This document shows positions 15,139 to 22,547 of a stretch of DNA of 32,336 nt, piece after piece. Position 1 is the first letter of the stretch, and the number at the start of each line of letters is the position of its first letter. The stretch is from positions 1-32,336 of the forward strand of contig DASXTK010000122.1 in the NCBI GenBank assembly GCA_036505485.1, read 5' to 3'. Under the pieces are notes generated by a model. The model did not search any database. It was not told where the DNA came from and worked only from the letters and a program-made list of their open reading frames with translations. A program made the translations under genes and the position numbers. The stretch is from DASXTK01 sp036505485. GTDB taxonomy: Bacteria; Actinomycetota; Acidimicrobiia; Acidimicrobiales; VFJN01.

Positions 15139-15960
15139 ATGCCGATGCTGCGGCTGGAGGGTTCGCCCCTGCACTCGGCCATGGCCGACCACTTCGACCT
15201 GGTGTGGGACACCGCGTCGGTCAGCGGCACCGCCTGGCTCGACACCAACCAGGTCGGCATCGACACCGGGGCCCAGCAGACCGGGGCGGTCAACGTCTTC
15301 ACCGGATCGGGCACGGGCTACAACCGGATGTGCTGGCTGATCGAGCACGCCCAGGAGCGTGTGTGGCTGCAGGGGATCTCGCTCCGGTCGTTCTTCGAGC
15401 CCGGCAAGCTCTACGCCGCTCTGCGGGGGGCCATGCGGCGCGACGACGTCGACGTGCGGATCCTGCTGCTGGACCCGGACTGCGAGCAGGCCAGGTACCG
15501 CTCGTACCGCGAGCCCGAGTTCTCCGACCACCGCGGAGCCGAGTACGGCTCTTTCGCCGAGTACACCGCGGCGGAGTCCTGCCACGCCGATTCCACGCTG
15601 GCCCGGGACACCCACACGACCATCAACAAGATCCGGCGGTCGATCGGAACCCACGCCGAGGCGGTCCGCCTGTACCGCAGCGCACCGGCCTGCTTCGTGC
15701 TGATGGTCGACGACGAGGTCCTGGTCGAGCAGTACCACTTCGGCAAGGCGGTGCCCCCGGAGCTGCGGGTGGAGGACCAGGGCACCCCGCCGATCCTGGG
15801 CAAGGACATGGCCTTGGTGGAGTTCACCAAGGAACCGAGCGTCCTGGTCGAACAGGACCCGTCACGCCACCCCTACGACCTCCTCGAGAGCCACCTCCTC
15901 TTCGTCCACGACCACTGCTCCTCCCGCCTCACCAACACCACCGCCCCGGAACCAGCCTGA
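15139..15960 (+). CDS. Last fragment of the interrupted gene (second tandem domain)
   Basis: An open frame that could start at ATG 15139 (or at 15031, in which case its N-terminus is element-derived). It encodes the second domain: MLRLEGSPLHSAMADHFDLV, then WLIEHAQERVWLQGISLRSFF, VDVRILLLDPDCEQARYRSYRE, and a C-terminal half with VEQYHFGKAVPP and HPYDLLESHLLFVHDHC. The related first domain lies in the middle fragment. Whether it is translated alone is unknown; no ribosome binding site is obvious. Confidence 0.5.
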   Translation: MPMLRLEGSPLHSAMADHFDLVWDTASVSGTAWLDTNQVGIDTGAQQTGAVNVFTGSGTGYNRMCWLIEHAQERVWLQGISLRSFFEPGKLYAALRGAMRRDDVDVRILLLDPDCEQARYRSYREPEFSDHRGAEYGSFAEYTAAESCHADSTLARDTHTTINKIRRSIGTHAEAVRLYRSAPACFVLMVDDEVLVEQYHFGKAVPPELRVEDQGTPPILGKDMALVEFTKEPSVLVEQDPSRHPYDLLESHLLFVHDHCSSRLTNTTAPEPA

Positions 15961-16057
15961 CGACGAAAAGGCGCGGTCCGGCTGGCTTGTCGGCTCTGTG
16001 GAGGAGCTAGCCTCCGACGGTCGCCTCGGGGATGGGCCATGAGGAGGAGGGCGGAGG

Positions 16058-16663
16058 ATGGGGGACGAACGTGCCGCCTGGTGGCTGGGAGCAGATCGGC
16101 TGTGGCGCAAGGGGGCGCCGCCGGCCGAGTGGCGTCAGTCCCACGACGGTCGTTGGCATCCCCCGCCCGACCCCTTGGACGAGACGGCCCTCCTACCGGT
16201 GACCGGGCACCGACAGCAGCCCGCGGGCCGGCAGCCCGGGCACGCCCGGCAAGGTCCTCCCGAGGGGAACGACCTTCGGGCCCTGTGGAGGAAGTGGGCC
16301 GCGCTCGGAACCATCGTCCTGGCCGGGCTGATCGGAACGGTCGCGCTGGCACTGGCGACCACGGCCACCGGCGCGGGCCCTCACGAAGCCGCCGCGGACC
16401 GACCGGGCCAGCCGTCGGTCGGCGGTACACCGTCGCAACCGGCGGCGTCGCCTTCCACAGTGCCCCCCGTCACGTCGACGAGCCAACCGGGGCCAGCTCC
16501 GACCACTACGTCGACTCCGACAACTGATCCGGCCACCACGACGCCGGACGATCCCTTCGCGCTGTGCGCGGCCCAGGGCTTCCGGTTGGGGCACCGCGGA
16601 CACGATCTGGACTGGTACCAGAACCACTTCGACCGCGACGGCGACGGGATCCTCTGCAACTGA
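16058..16663 (+). CDS. Single-pass membrane protein with excalibur-like calcium-binding end
   Basis: 201 residues. The start has GWY/WW-type features of a DUF2510-like segment (AEWRQSHDGRWHPPPDP, ~23-39), then one membrane helix (~81-102). A Pro/Thr/Ser-rich extracellular stalk follows, then a C-terminal excalibur-like domain (CAAQGFRLG ... WYQNHFDRDGDGILCN) with a DxDxDG calcium loop and two cysteines. A strong purine-rich ribosome binding site (GGAGGAGGGCGGAGG) precedes ATG 16058. Excalibur domains cap many actinobacterial surface proteins, so a calcium-stabilised cell-surface role is likely. It stands alone between the interrupted gene and the peroxidase. Confidence 0.82.
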   Translation: MGDERAAWWLGADRLWRKGAPPAEWRQSHDGRWHPPPDPLDETALLPVTGHRQQPAGRQPGHARQGPPEGNDLRALWRKWAALGTIVLAGLIGTVALALATTATGAGPHEAAADRPGQPSVGGTPSQPAASPSTVPPVTSTSQPGPAPTTTSTPTTDPATTTPDDPFALCAAQGFRLGHRGHDLDWYQNHFDRDGDGILCN

Positions 16664-16824
16664 CCAGGCGGTCCTTGGGCTCTTACGGACCCCTTACGCC
16701 AGCCTCAATGCGGGCTCACCTTCGGTCCTCATACTCCCGGTAACAAATAGGGCGGTGGCGCTCGGACCCATCCCGATGGATTGCCGCGGCCCGGTAGCCG
16801 TGTTTGCCGACCGGGGGGAGGGCA

Positions 16825-18438
16825 ATGCGAGACCGTCCTGATCATCCAACGCGCCCTGACGAAGCCGCGTCCAACACAGTGAGCCGTCGCGGCTTCCTCA
16901 AGGGAGCCGGAACCACCGCCCTGGGGGCCGGAGCTCTGGCCGGCGCATCGTCGTCGGTGGTGCTCGGAGCCGGCGCTGACGCCGGCACCGCCGCGGCCCA
17001 GGAGGCCAGCGGCAGCACCCCGTCGGCCAACTTCGGCCGGATGTTCCCGAACCTGCCGCCGTTCGCCCAGCCGTCGGCGGCGCTGACCGAAGCCCTGACC
17101 GACATCGGCAAGCCCGGCGGAGTCCTCGATGCCAAGGACAACCTGGCCGCCGGTCCCATCCAGCTCATCGTCGATCCGGCCCTCAACCTGGTCAACCGCA
17201 ACAACGACACCCATACCGCGGGCACCGCGTTCTTCGGCCAGTTCCTGGACCACGACCTGACCTTCGACGCCACCTCGCCGCTCGGTATCCCCACGGAACC
17301 GACGACGTCGCCCAACGCCCGCACCCCGATCCTCGACCTGGACTCGCTCTACGGCAGCGGTCCGGTGTCGTCGCCGCAGCTGTATCAGACCGGCGACAAG
17401 GCCAAACTGCGGATCGAGAGCGGCGGGCAGTTCGAGGACGTGCCCCGGGAGCCGACCGGGCGGGCCATCATCGGCGACCCGCGCAACGACGAGAACCTGA
17501 TCATCTCGGGTCTGCACGCAGCGTTCATCCTGTTCCACAACCGGGTGGTGGATCTGGTCCGCTCTCAGGGGTGGAGCGGCTTCCAGACGGTGTTCGCCGA
17601 GGCCCGGAAGCGGGTGGTGCGGCACTACCAGTGGATCGTGGTCAAGGAGTTCCTGCCGCTGATCGTCGGGCAGTCCGTGGTCGACGACATCTTCCGGCGG
17701 GGCCGCCGCTTCTACCGGCCGAGCCGGGCGTTCATGCCCGTGGAGTTCCAGGGCGCGGCCTACCGCTTTGGCCACAGCATGATCCGGCCGTCGTATCGGG
17801 CCAACCTGGCCGGGGACAACGGTCAGCCCTTCTTCGGGATGATCTTCGATCCCGCCGGCGAGGGTCAGGCCGACCCCGTCGACCTGCGAGGCGGAGCCCG
17901 AGCCGCCCGGCGCTTCATCGGTTGGGGGACGTTCTTCGACTTCCAGGACGGGAACGTGAAGCCCAACAAGCGCATCGATGCGGTCCTGTCGACACCTCTG
18001 TTCAACCTTCCGTTGGGGGCCATCCCCAGCGGCGACCAGCCCACGGCCCTGCCCCAACGCAACCTGTTGCGGCACGTCACCTGGTCGCTGCCCTCGGGCC
18101 AGGCCATCGCCAACGCCATGGGGGTGGCGCCGCTCAGCGCTGGGGATCTGTCCGAGCTGGCCGCCTACGGGCTCGGTCTCGATACGAGCACCCCGCTCTG
18201 GTACTACGTCCTCAAGGAGGCCCAGGTCCGCACCGACGGGCTGACGCTGGGACCGGTCGGGGGCCGGATCGTGGCCGAGGTGTTCATCGGCGTCCTCCTG
18301 CTCGACGGGAACTCGTATCTCAACCAGTTCTTCTGGCGACCCTCGCTGCCCCAGCGCGACGGCCGGGTGACCGGCAACTTCCGCATGGTGGACCTCCTGA
18401 CTTACGCCAAGGTCGACCCGGTCAATCGCGGCCAATAG
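16825..18438 (+). CDS. Tat-exported animal-type heme peroxidase
   Basis: 537 residues. A twin-arginine signal SRRGFLKGAG (20-29) with hydrophobic Ala/Gly core and a likely cleavage after TAAAQE (~60) directs export of the folded heme protein. The An_peroxidase family is shown by GQFLDHDLTFD (138-148, distal His), LDLDSLYGSG, DPRNDENLIISGLHAAFILFHN, and RFGHSMIRPSY (proximal His). These enzymes use H2O2 to oxidise halides or phenolics; here an extracellular defensive or oxidative role is inferred. A GGGGGGAGGG ribosome binding site sits just before ATG 16825; an upstream in-frame start at 16804 lacks one. A strong 15-bp hairpin follows the stop. It has no catalytic neighbours. Confidence 0.92.
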   Translation: MRDRPDHPTRPDEAASNTVSRRGFLKGAGTTALGAGALAGASSSVVLGAGADAGTAAAQEASGSTPSANFGRMFPNLPPFAQPSAALTEALTDIGKPGGVLDAKDNLAAGPIQLIVDPALNLVNRNNDTHTAGTAFFGQFLDHDLTFDATSPLGIPTEPTTSPNARTPILDLDSLYGSGPVSSPQLYQTGDKAKLRIESGGQFEDVPREPTGRAIIGDPRNDENLIISGLHAAFILFHNRVVDLVRSQGWSGFQTVFAEARKRVVRHYQWIVVKEFLPLIVGQSVVDDIFRRGRRFYRPSRAFMPVEFQGAAYRFGHSMIRPSYRANLAGDNGQPFFGMIFDPAGEGQADPVDLRGGARAARRFIGWGTFFDFQDGNVKPNKRIDAVLSTPLFNLPLGAIPSGDQPTALPQRNLLRHVTWSLPSGQAIANAMGVAPLSAGDLSELAAYGLGLDTSTPLWYYVLKEAQVRTDGLTLGPVGGRIVAEVFIGVLLLDGNSYLNQFFWRPSLPQRDGRVTGNFRMVDLLTYAKVDPVNRGQ

Positions 18439-18445
18439 CAACAGC

Positions 18446-18483
18446 TGCGTCGTCTGGTCCTACGTCCGGGACCAGACGACGCA
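18446..18483. terminator. Hairpin terminator after the peroxidase gene
   Basis: Perfect 15-bp arms TGCGTCGTCTGGTCC (18446-18460) and its complement (18469-18483) with an 8-nt loop, starting 8 nt past the peroxidase stop. There is no U run, as is common in actinobacterial terminators. Confidence 0.7.
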
Positions 18484-18598
18484 CGCCGAGGTCAGGGAAC
18501 CGAAGCGGGCCGGAGCTCCACGGTGGTCTTGGTCCACGTGCCCAGGCACACTCGGTCGCCGCTGCCTGCGACCACCGCGGGCAGCCGGGGTTGGGTCG

Positions 18599-18604
18599 TA
18601 GCGT
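18599..18604 (+). promoter_or_regulatory. Leaderless -10 element (TAGCGT)
   Basis: TAGCGT ends 6 nt before the GTG at 18611; no Shine-Dalgarno sequence is present. Confidence 0.4.
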
Positions 18605-18610
18605 GGCGGC

Positions 18611-19273
18611 GTGACCGAGACTCGGACCTATCGGCAACTGCGGTTTCAACGCCCGCCCGGCTCGTGCGAGATCCTGCTGGTGCGGCACGGTGAGTCAGCT
18701 CCGGCCCGGCCGGGCGAGCCGTTTCCGCTCGTCGACGGGCACGGCGACCCCAAGCTGGACCCGGTGGGTCACAAGCAGGCCGAGATGCTGGCGGAGCGGC
18801 TGGCGTCGGAGGACATCGCCGCCATCTACGTCAGCAGCCTGCGCCGCACCGCCGAGACCGCGGCACCGGCAGCGGCGCGACTGGGTCTCGAGGTCCAGGT
18901 TGAGCCCGACCTGCGGGAGGTGTTCCTGGGCGAATGGGAAGGTGGGATGTTCCGGGCCCACGTCGAGGAAGGTCATCCCCTCGCCCTGCAGATGATGGCC
19001 GAGCAGCGCTGGGACGTGATCCCGGGGGCGGAGTCGGCCGACGCCCTGGCCGAGCGGGTGCGGGGCGCGATCCTCCGCATCGCCGAGGCCCACCCCGACC
19101 AGACCGTGGTGGCGGTGTCCCACGGCGGGGTGATCGGCGAGGCCATCTCCCTCGCTACCGGAGCCCGCAGCTTCGCCTTCACCGGCTCCGACAACACCGG
19201 CCTGTCCCGCCTCGTGGTAACCCCCGACCGCTGGATCATCCGCAGCTACAACGACACCGCCCACCTCGTGTAG
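18611..19273 (+). CDS. Histidine phosphatase family protein (phosphoglycerate mutase-like)
   Basis: A 220-residue phosphatase of the RHG superfamily. The nucleophile motif LVRHGES (23-29) carries the phospho-accepting His, with later YVSSLRRTAETAAP and the second catalytic His in VAVSHGGVIGE. An acidic REVFLGEWEGG loop lies between. A role in hydrolysing small phosphate esters is likely; glycolytic mutase activity is less so because the sequence is of the broad-specificity type. The GTG start has a leaderless-style promoter. The palindromic repeat block begins just past its stop. Confidence 0.88.
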   Translation: MTETRTYRQLRFQRPPGSCEILLVRHGESAPARPGEPFPLVDGHGDPKLDPVGHKQAEMLAERLASEDIAAIYVSSLRRTAETAAPAAARLGLEVQVEPDLREVFLGEWEGGMFRAHVEEGHPLALQMMAEQRWDVIPGAESADALAERVRGAILRIAEAHPDQTVVAVSHGGVIGEAISLATGARSFAFTGSDNTGLSRLVVTPDRWIIRSYNDTAHLV

Positions 19274-19295
19274 CCCTGGCGCAACGAGGCGCCCA

Positions 19296-19627
19296 GGCCA
19301 GCCCCGAGGGGCTGGCCGATCCCATGATGGCTGGCGGTCCCTCACGAGGTGTGCCGTCAAGGCCCGCCGCCACGCCGCTACTCGGCGTGCCATAACTCGG
19401 CCTCCGGCCGGCCCTTGACCGCCCACCGCGGTCACCACCCGAAACTGAGACAGTTTCCCCGCATATAGCGGCTTTTCTGACTCAGTTTCGGCGAGGACCC
19501 TGAAACTGAGGCCGTTGCCGCGCTTATAGCGCGAGAAACGCCTCAATTTCGGGAAGAACCCGCCACCAACCACCGAGGGCACTGCCGGGAACACACTGGA
19601 ATGAGCCAGCCCCCTCGGGGGCTGGCT
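19296..19627. repeat. Composite palindromic repeat, copy 2 (inverted relative to copy 1)
   Basis: This fills most of the 435-nt gap 19274-19708, in which I see no convincing gene. It is bounded by GGCCAGCCCC-type hairpins (19296-19305/19308-19317 and 19604-19614/19617-19627). Inside are a CACGCCG/CGGCGTG hairpin (19371-19389) and two GAAACTGAG-type palindromes: 19441-19489 with an ATATA centre, and 19502-19550 with a CGCGC/GCGCG core. The part from 19502 to 19630 is the reverse complement of copy 1, with substitutions and small indels. The outer hairpins resemble terminal repeats of a small non-autonomous element; the right-hand one could also act as a terminator. Confidence 0.82.
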
Positions 19628-19708
19628 TGGGAGCCATCGTTGCGGTGGCGAACGTTTTCCGGGTTGTCACCCGGAAAGGGAGGCACGGGCTGCCTTGGTG
19701 GCCGGACC

Positions 19709-19918
19709 ATGCGGGTGACCATCCAGGCCAGGAACCCGGCCTACGCCGAGGTCGCGGCTCGCACCGCTGCCGCGCTGGCCTGGATCGACGCCACGTTCGA
19801 CCAGGCCGAGTCCGGGCATGCCGCGGGCGTGCTCCTGCTGATGCAGGCCTTCGGCGACACGGCGACGCAATGGCTGCGGGTCCATGTCGACCGCAACAAC
19901 CCTGCGGTCTTCGCGTAG
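19709..19918 (+). CDS. Small hypothetical protein
   Basis: 69 residues (MRVTIQARNPAYAEVAARTA ... RVHVDRNNPAVFA). It is probably a compact helical protein: LAWIDATFDQAESGHAAGVLLLMQAFGDTA reads as two amphipathic helices. The in-frame start at 19601 would translate the repeat hairpin and is rejected. No clear ribosome binding site is seen and I recognise no family, so this may not be a gene. The intact MBL gene lies 42 nt downstream with its own promoter. Confidence 0.4.
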   Translation: MRVTIQARNPAYAEVAARTAAALAWIDATFDQAESGHAAGVLLLMQAFGDTATQWLRVHVDRNNPAVFA

Positions 19919-19948
19919 GAACCCATGAGCGTCTGACCCAGCGTCAGA

Positions 19949-19954
19949 TACGGT
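19949..19954 (+). promoter_or_regulatory. Leaderless -10 element (TACGGT)
   Basis: TACGGT ends 6 nt before the GTG at 19961. Confidence 0.42.
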
Positions 19955-19960
19955 GGCCCG

Positions 19961-21052
19961 GTGACTGCGGCACCACCCACCCGACCCCATCGCCAGGAGG
20001 CCGAGCCGGCCAGCGATGAGGTCACCGAGGTGGCGCCGGGGGTGCTGCGGCTGCAGTTGCCGATCCCGCTCCCCGGCCTGCGCCACGTCAACTGCTACGC
20101 CCTGGAGGACGAGCGGGGCTGGGCGGTGGTCGATCCCGGCATGCCGGGACCGTGGTTCTGGCGGGCGCTGGAGCAACGGTTCCGGACCGCCGGCTTCCGG
20201 ACCCGCAACGTCCACACCGTCGTGCTGACCCACAGCCATCCCGACCACTTCGGCGGCGCCGGCCGGATCCGCCAGGTAGCCGGGGCCGAGGTGGTCAGCT
20301 CGGCCAGCTTCCGGCTTTGGTGGGATCCCGACACCAGCGACGACACCTCGCCCGACGACGCCGACGAGCAGCCCGTGCTCGAGCCCGAGCCCCGTTCCGG
20401 TGCGGAGCGACGGACGCCGTGGGGCACAGTCCGGCCGATGCCGCCCAAACGCATCCGCATGGCACTGGGGATGCTCGGCCCGTTACGCAAGCGGCTGTTC
20501 CCCACTCCCCGCCCGACCCGCCGGCTCAACGACGCGGCCACCATCCAGCTCGGGCGACGAGAGTGGGTGGCCGTGCACACCCCCGGCCACACGCCCGATC
20601 ACCTGTGTCTGTTCGACCCGGAGGGCGGCACGCTGCTCGCCGGCGACCACGTGCTGCCGACCATCACGCCCCACGTCTCGGGTCTGGACTCGGGGGACGA
20701 TCCGCTGGGCACCTTCATGGCCTCCCTGGACAAGGTCGCAGGGTTGGACGGGGCGCAGACCATCCTGCCGGCCCACGGCCATCCGTTCACCGGGCTGATC
20801 GACCGGGTCGACGACATCAAGCGGCACCACGACGATCGGCTCGACCGGTTGCGCACCCACCTGGCCGAGATGGGCGAGGCCACGGTGACGGAACTGTCCC
20901 ATCAGCTGTTCCGGCCCCGTTCCTGGGGTGGTCTGGCCGAGAGCGAGACCTACGCCCACCTCGAGCACCTGCGGCTGGGCGGAACGGTGACCCGTCGTGA
21001 CGACAGCGGCAGCCGCCGCATCGTCTACGCCCTGAAAAACGACGGTCAGTAA
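19961..21052 (+). CDS. MBL-fold metallohydrolase (LACTB2-like)
   Basis: A 363-residue metal-dependent hydrolase. All usual ligands are present: THSHPDH (H91, H93, D95, H96), the His of TPGHTPDH, the Asp of LLAGDHVLP, and the last His in PAHGHPF. After the fold comes a C-terminal helical, winged-helix-like segment (DRLDRLRTHLAEMGEATVTELSHQLF ...) as in LACTB2/hydroxyacylglutathione-hydrolase-like proteins. An acidic, low-complexity insertion (DTSDDTSPDDADEQPVLE) sits after the first metal motif. Substrates in this group are thioesters, phosphoesters or RNA; which one applies is unknown. It makes a useful reference for the metal-less homologue at 3104-3916. Confidence 0.88.
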   Translation: MTAAPPTRPHRQEAEPASDEVTEVAPGVLRLQLPIPLPGLRHVNCYALEDERGWAVVDPGMPGPWFWRALEQRFRTAGFRTRNVHTVVLTHSHPDHFGGAGRIRQVAGAEVVSSASFRLWWDPDTSDDTSPDDADEQPVLEPEPRSGAERRTPWGTVRPMPPKRIRMALGMLGPLRKRLFPTPRPTRRLNDAATIQLGRREWVAVHTPGHTPDHLCLFDPEGGTLLAGDHVLPTITPHVSGLDSGDDPLGTFMASLDKVAGLDGAQTILPAHGHPFTGLIDRVDDIKRHHDDRLDRLRTHLAEMGEATVTELSHQLFRPRSWGGLAESETYAHLEHLRLGGTVTRRDDSGSRRIVYALKNDGQ

Positions 21053-21070
21053 CAAACAACGGCCGTCGGC

Positions 21071-21120
21071 TAGTCTCGTCCGCCGTGCCAGTCAGGGGCA
21101 CGGACGAAGGGGGGCCCTGA
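21071..21120 (+). promoter_or_regulatory. -10 element and 11-codon leader ORF before the lipoprotein gene
   Basis: TAGTCT (21071-21076) lies 8 nt before GTG 21085, which opens an 11-codon frame (VPVRGTDEGGP). Its TGA (21118-21120) overlaps the lipoprotein ATG as TGATG. A leaderless mini-ORF would thus be coupled to the lipoprotein start, which also has its own GGGGGG ribosome binding site. The coding status of the mini-ORF is unproven. Confidence 0.4.
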
Positions 21121-21794
21121 TGAAGAGGGCAGCGCTGGGGATCCTCGTGGCGCTGGCGGTCGGGTTGACCGCTTGCGGCGGAGGAGGTGGCAAGGATGAC
21201 GCCAGCAAGTCGGACAAGTCCGAGGACTCGGGTTCGTCCCGGGGGCAAGGCGGCTCCCACGGGGGCGGCTCGGGCGGTAGCGGCGAGTCGGGCGACGGTG
21301 GCTCCGGCGAGGGCTCGGGCGACTCGGGAGACCCCGGCGCCGGCAACACCGAGGAGGAGCAGCAGTACGTGGACGCCCTGCTCGAGGCCTTCGGCAACTC
21401 GTCAGACATGTCCGACGACCAGACCAACTGCATCGTCGAGGCCTACATCGACACCATTGGCCTGGAGCGACTGCAGGCCGTGGTCTCACCCGAGGATCTG
21501 GCCAACAACCCCAACCCGTCGCCGGTCGACCTCGGCATCGAGCTCACCGCAGAGGATGGCGAGGTGTTCTACGACCATCTCTCCGGCTGCATCGACATCC
21601 GGGAGACGTTCCTGAACGGCATGACCGCCGAGAACCCCGAGCTGAGCGCGTGCCTGGATCGGGAGATCAACGACGACCTGCTGAAGCGTTACGTCGTCGC
21701 CATCTTCCTGGCCGACGCCGGCTCCATGGACCCCGACCTGGAGAACCAGATGACCGCGGTCTTCACCACCTGCTCGGGGGCCTCGGGGACGTAG
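21120..21794 (+). CDS. Predicted lipoprotein, unknown function
   Basis: 224 residues. The signal peptide MKRAALGILVALAVGLTAC ends in a lipobox (LTAC, lipidated Cys19). A ~55-residue Gly/Ser/Asp-rich flexible stalk follows, then a helical domain with four cysteines (NCIVEAYIDTIGLERLQAVV ... LSGCIDIRETF ... SACLDREI ... TTCSGASGT) that could form two disulfides outside the membrane. It resembles small actinobacterial secreted proteins of unknown role. It starts at ATG 21120 after an AAGGGGGG ribosome binding site, coupled to a mini-ORF. No neighbour suggests a function. Confidence 0.82.
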   Translation: MKRAALGILVALAVGLTACGGGGGKDDASKSDKSEDSGSSRGQGGSHGGGSGGSGESGDGGSGEGSGDSGDPGAGNTEEEQQYVDALLEAFGNSSDMSDDQTNCIVEAYIDTIGLERLQAVVSPEDLANNPNPSPVDLGIELTAEDGEVFYDHLSGCIDIRETFLNGMTAENPELSACLDREINDDLLKRYVVAIFLADAGSMDPDLENQMTAVFTTCSGASGT

Positions 21795-21803
21795 CCCCGA
21801 GAG

Positions 21804-22082
21804 TCAGGCGACCACGACGACGTGGTCTTGGATGACCCGAACCGGGCCGCCCACGACCACGTCGGGAAGCGTCCCCACCAGCTGCTCGCACTGGGGGCAC
21901 ACGGTGCTGCCGCTGCTGTCGGTGCAGCCCAACCGCAGCCGCCAGCCCGACGCGCCGCAGTGACGCGAATGTCCGATCGGTACGACCTCGGGAATCGGGT
22001 CGGGACCGCCGCGGTCCTCTTCGCTCTGCGTCTGGCTCTGGCCCATCCTCCGGGGCCGCCTCCGCAAACGCCGTTCAGGCAT
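21804..22082 (-). CDS. Small cysteine-containing hypothetical protein
   Basis: 92 residues. A basic start (MPERRLRRRPRR) and acidic linker precede HSRHCGASGWRLRLGCTDSSGSTVCPQCEQLVG and a beta-rich end (LPDVVVGGPVRVIQDHVVVVA). The cysteines (HC, GC, CPQC) resemble a small zinc-ribbon half-site. The ATG overlaps the stop of the upstream minus-strand ORF, suggesting coupling; a second in-frame ATG at 22046 is possible. Family not recognised. Confidence 0.5.
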   Translation of the reverse strand: MPERRLRRRPRRMGQSQTQSEEDRGGPDPIPEVVPIGHSRHCGASGWRLRLGCTDSSGSTVCPQCEQLVGTLPDVVVGGPVRVIQDHVVVVA

Positions 22083-22329
22083 CTCGCCCCCGTTCGTGGG
22101 CCAACTCGTTGGCCAGTGCTTCGTAGTGCAGGACGGCGTAGAGCTTCTCGATCTGGTCGTCGGAGGCCAGTTCCGACCGCCCGGGCTTCAGGTCGATGAT
22201 CTTGTCGGAACGGGTGTCAGTCGGCGCGTCCAGACCCAAACTCCGCAGATTTGGCGGGTTTTGGCGTCGGTTGACGTACGCCACGTAGGCGGCCACTGCA
22301 ACTCCAACTGTGGCAGTAAGGGTTCTCAC
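22075..22329 (-). CDS. Small single-TM hypothetical protein
   Basis: 84 residues if it starts at GTG 22329: TLTATVGVAVAAYVAYV is a membrane helix right after the start, then a cytoplasmic tail (RRQNPPNLRSLGLDAP ... KLYAVLHYEALANELAHERGRDA) that looks truly coding. The frame stays open to 22527, but that longer form would run through the DUF397 terminator hairpin (22481-22523), so I prefer the short one. It overlaps the small Cys protein gene by 8 nt. Function unknown. Confidence 0.5.
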   Translation of the reverse strand: MRTLTATVGVAVAAYVAYVNRRQNPPNLRSLGLDAPTDTRSDKIIDLKPGRSELASDDQIEKLYAVLHYEALANELAHERGRDA

Positions 22330-22480
22330 CGGTCGACCCCAGATGCTTGCGGTATCCCTTGATACGGACCATCGCTCCGGGCTGCCCGGGTTGTCGTACG
22401 GTCCAGATGCTCCAACCGTGCTCAGTATGAATCCGTGCGACCCCCGACCGCAAGGGTTTCCTTCAGCTCCCCGGACGCGA

Positions 22481-22523
22481 GAGGAGCCGGCGTCATCACT
22501 GGCGGACATGACGCCGGCTCCTC
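22481..22523. terminator. Hairpin terminator after DUF397 gene
   Basis: Perfect 16-bp arms 22481-22496 and 22508-22523 (GAGGAGCCGGCGTCAT and complement) with an 11-nt loop, beginning 24 nt past the DUF397 stop on the minus strand. Confidence 0.72.
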
Positions 22524-22547
22524 CCACTTGCCCAGGTCAACCGGCCT

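Larger units (their letters stand above)
14051..15960 (+). pseudogene. Two-TM protein with tandem duplicated domains, interrupted by two 61-nt elements
   Basis: Three pieces in three frames form one protein: 14051-14281, 14343-15047 and 15109-15960. Leaving out 14282-14342 and 15048-15108 gives one open frame of 595 residues with no other lesion. Residues ~46-64 and ~82-100 are membrane helices; the first junction reads DESWVT-MLREIGAGLLVV, a natural two-helix hairpin. A short coiled segment follows, then two related domains: one with GISLNDF and RVLIIDPNCFGALLRSYGES, the other with GISLRSFF and RILLLDPDCEQARYRSYRE. The repeated (I/V)R(V/I)L(I/L)(I/L)DP pattern recalls phospholipase D-like folds, but no HKD catalytic motif is visible. 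Unless the elements are removed or bypassed at RNA or ribosome level, only fragments are made. No function is assigned. Confidence 0.7.

Noticed and set aside
16729..18441. 570-codon minus-strand frame opposite the peroxidase
   Set aside because: The plus strand has all peroxidase motifs and a Tat signal; the antisense frame has no recognisable domain.
19441..19550. Spaced repeats that might be a CRISPR array
   Set aside because: Only two unequal palindromes with a 12-nt gap, no spacers of regular length, and no cas genes nearby.
20500..20523. CCCCGCCCGACCCGCC, similar to the start of the 61-nt element
   Set aside because: It lies in frame within the intact MBL gene and lacks the CCACCCTGTG part and the hairpin; chance in GC-rich coding sequence.
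22330..22527. N-terminal extension of the small TM protein up to 22527
   Set aside because: It would translate through the DUF397 terminator hairpin and is compositionally unlike the rest.
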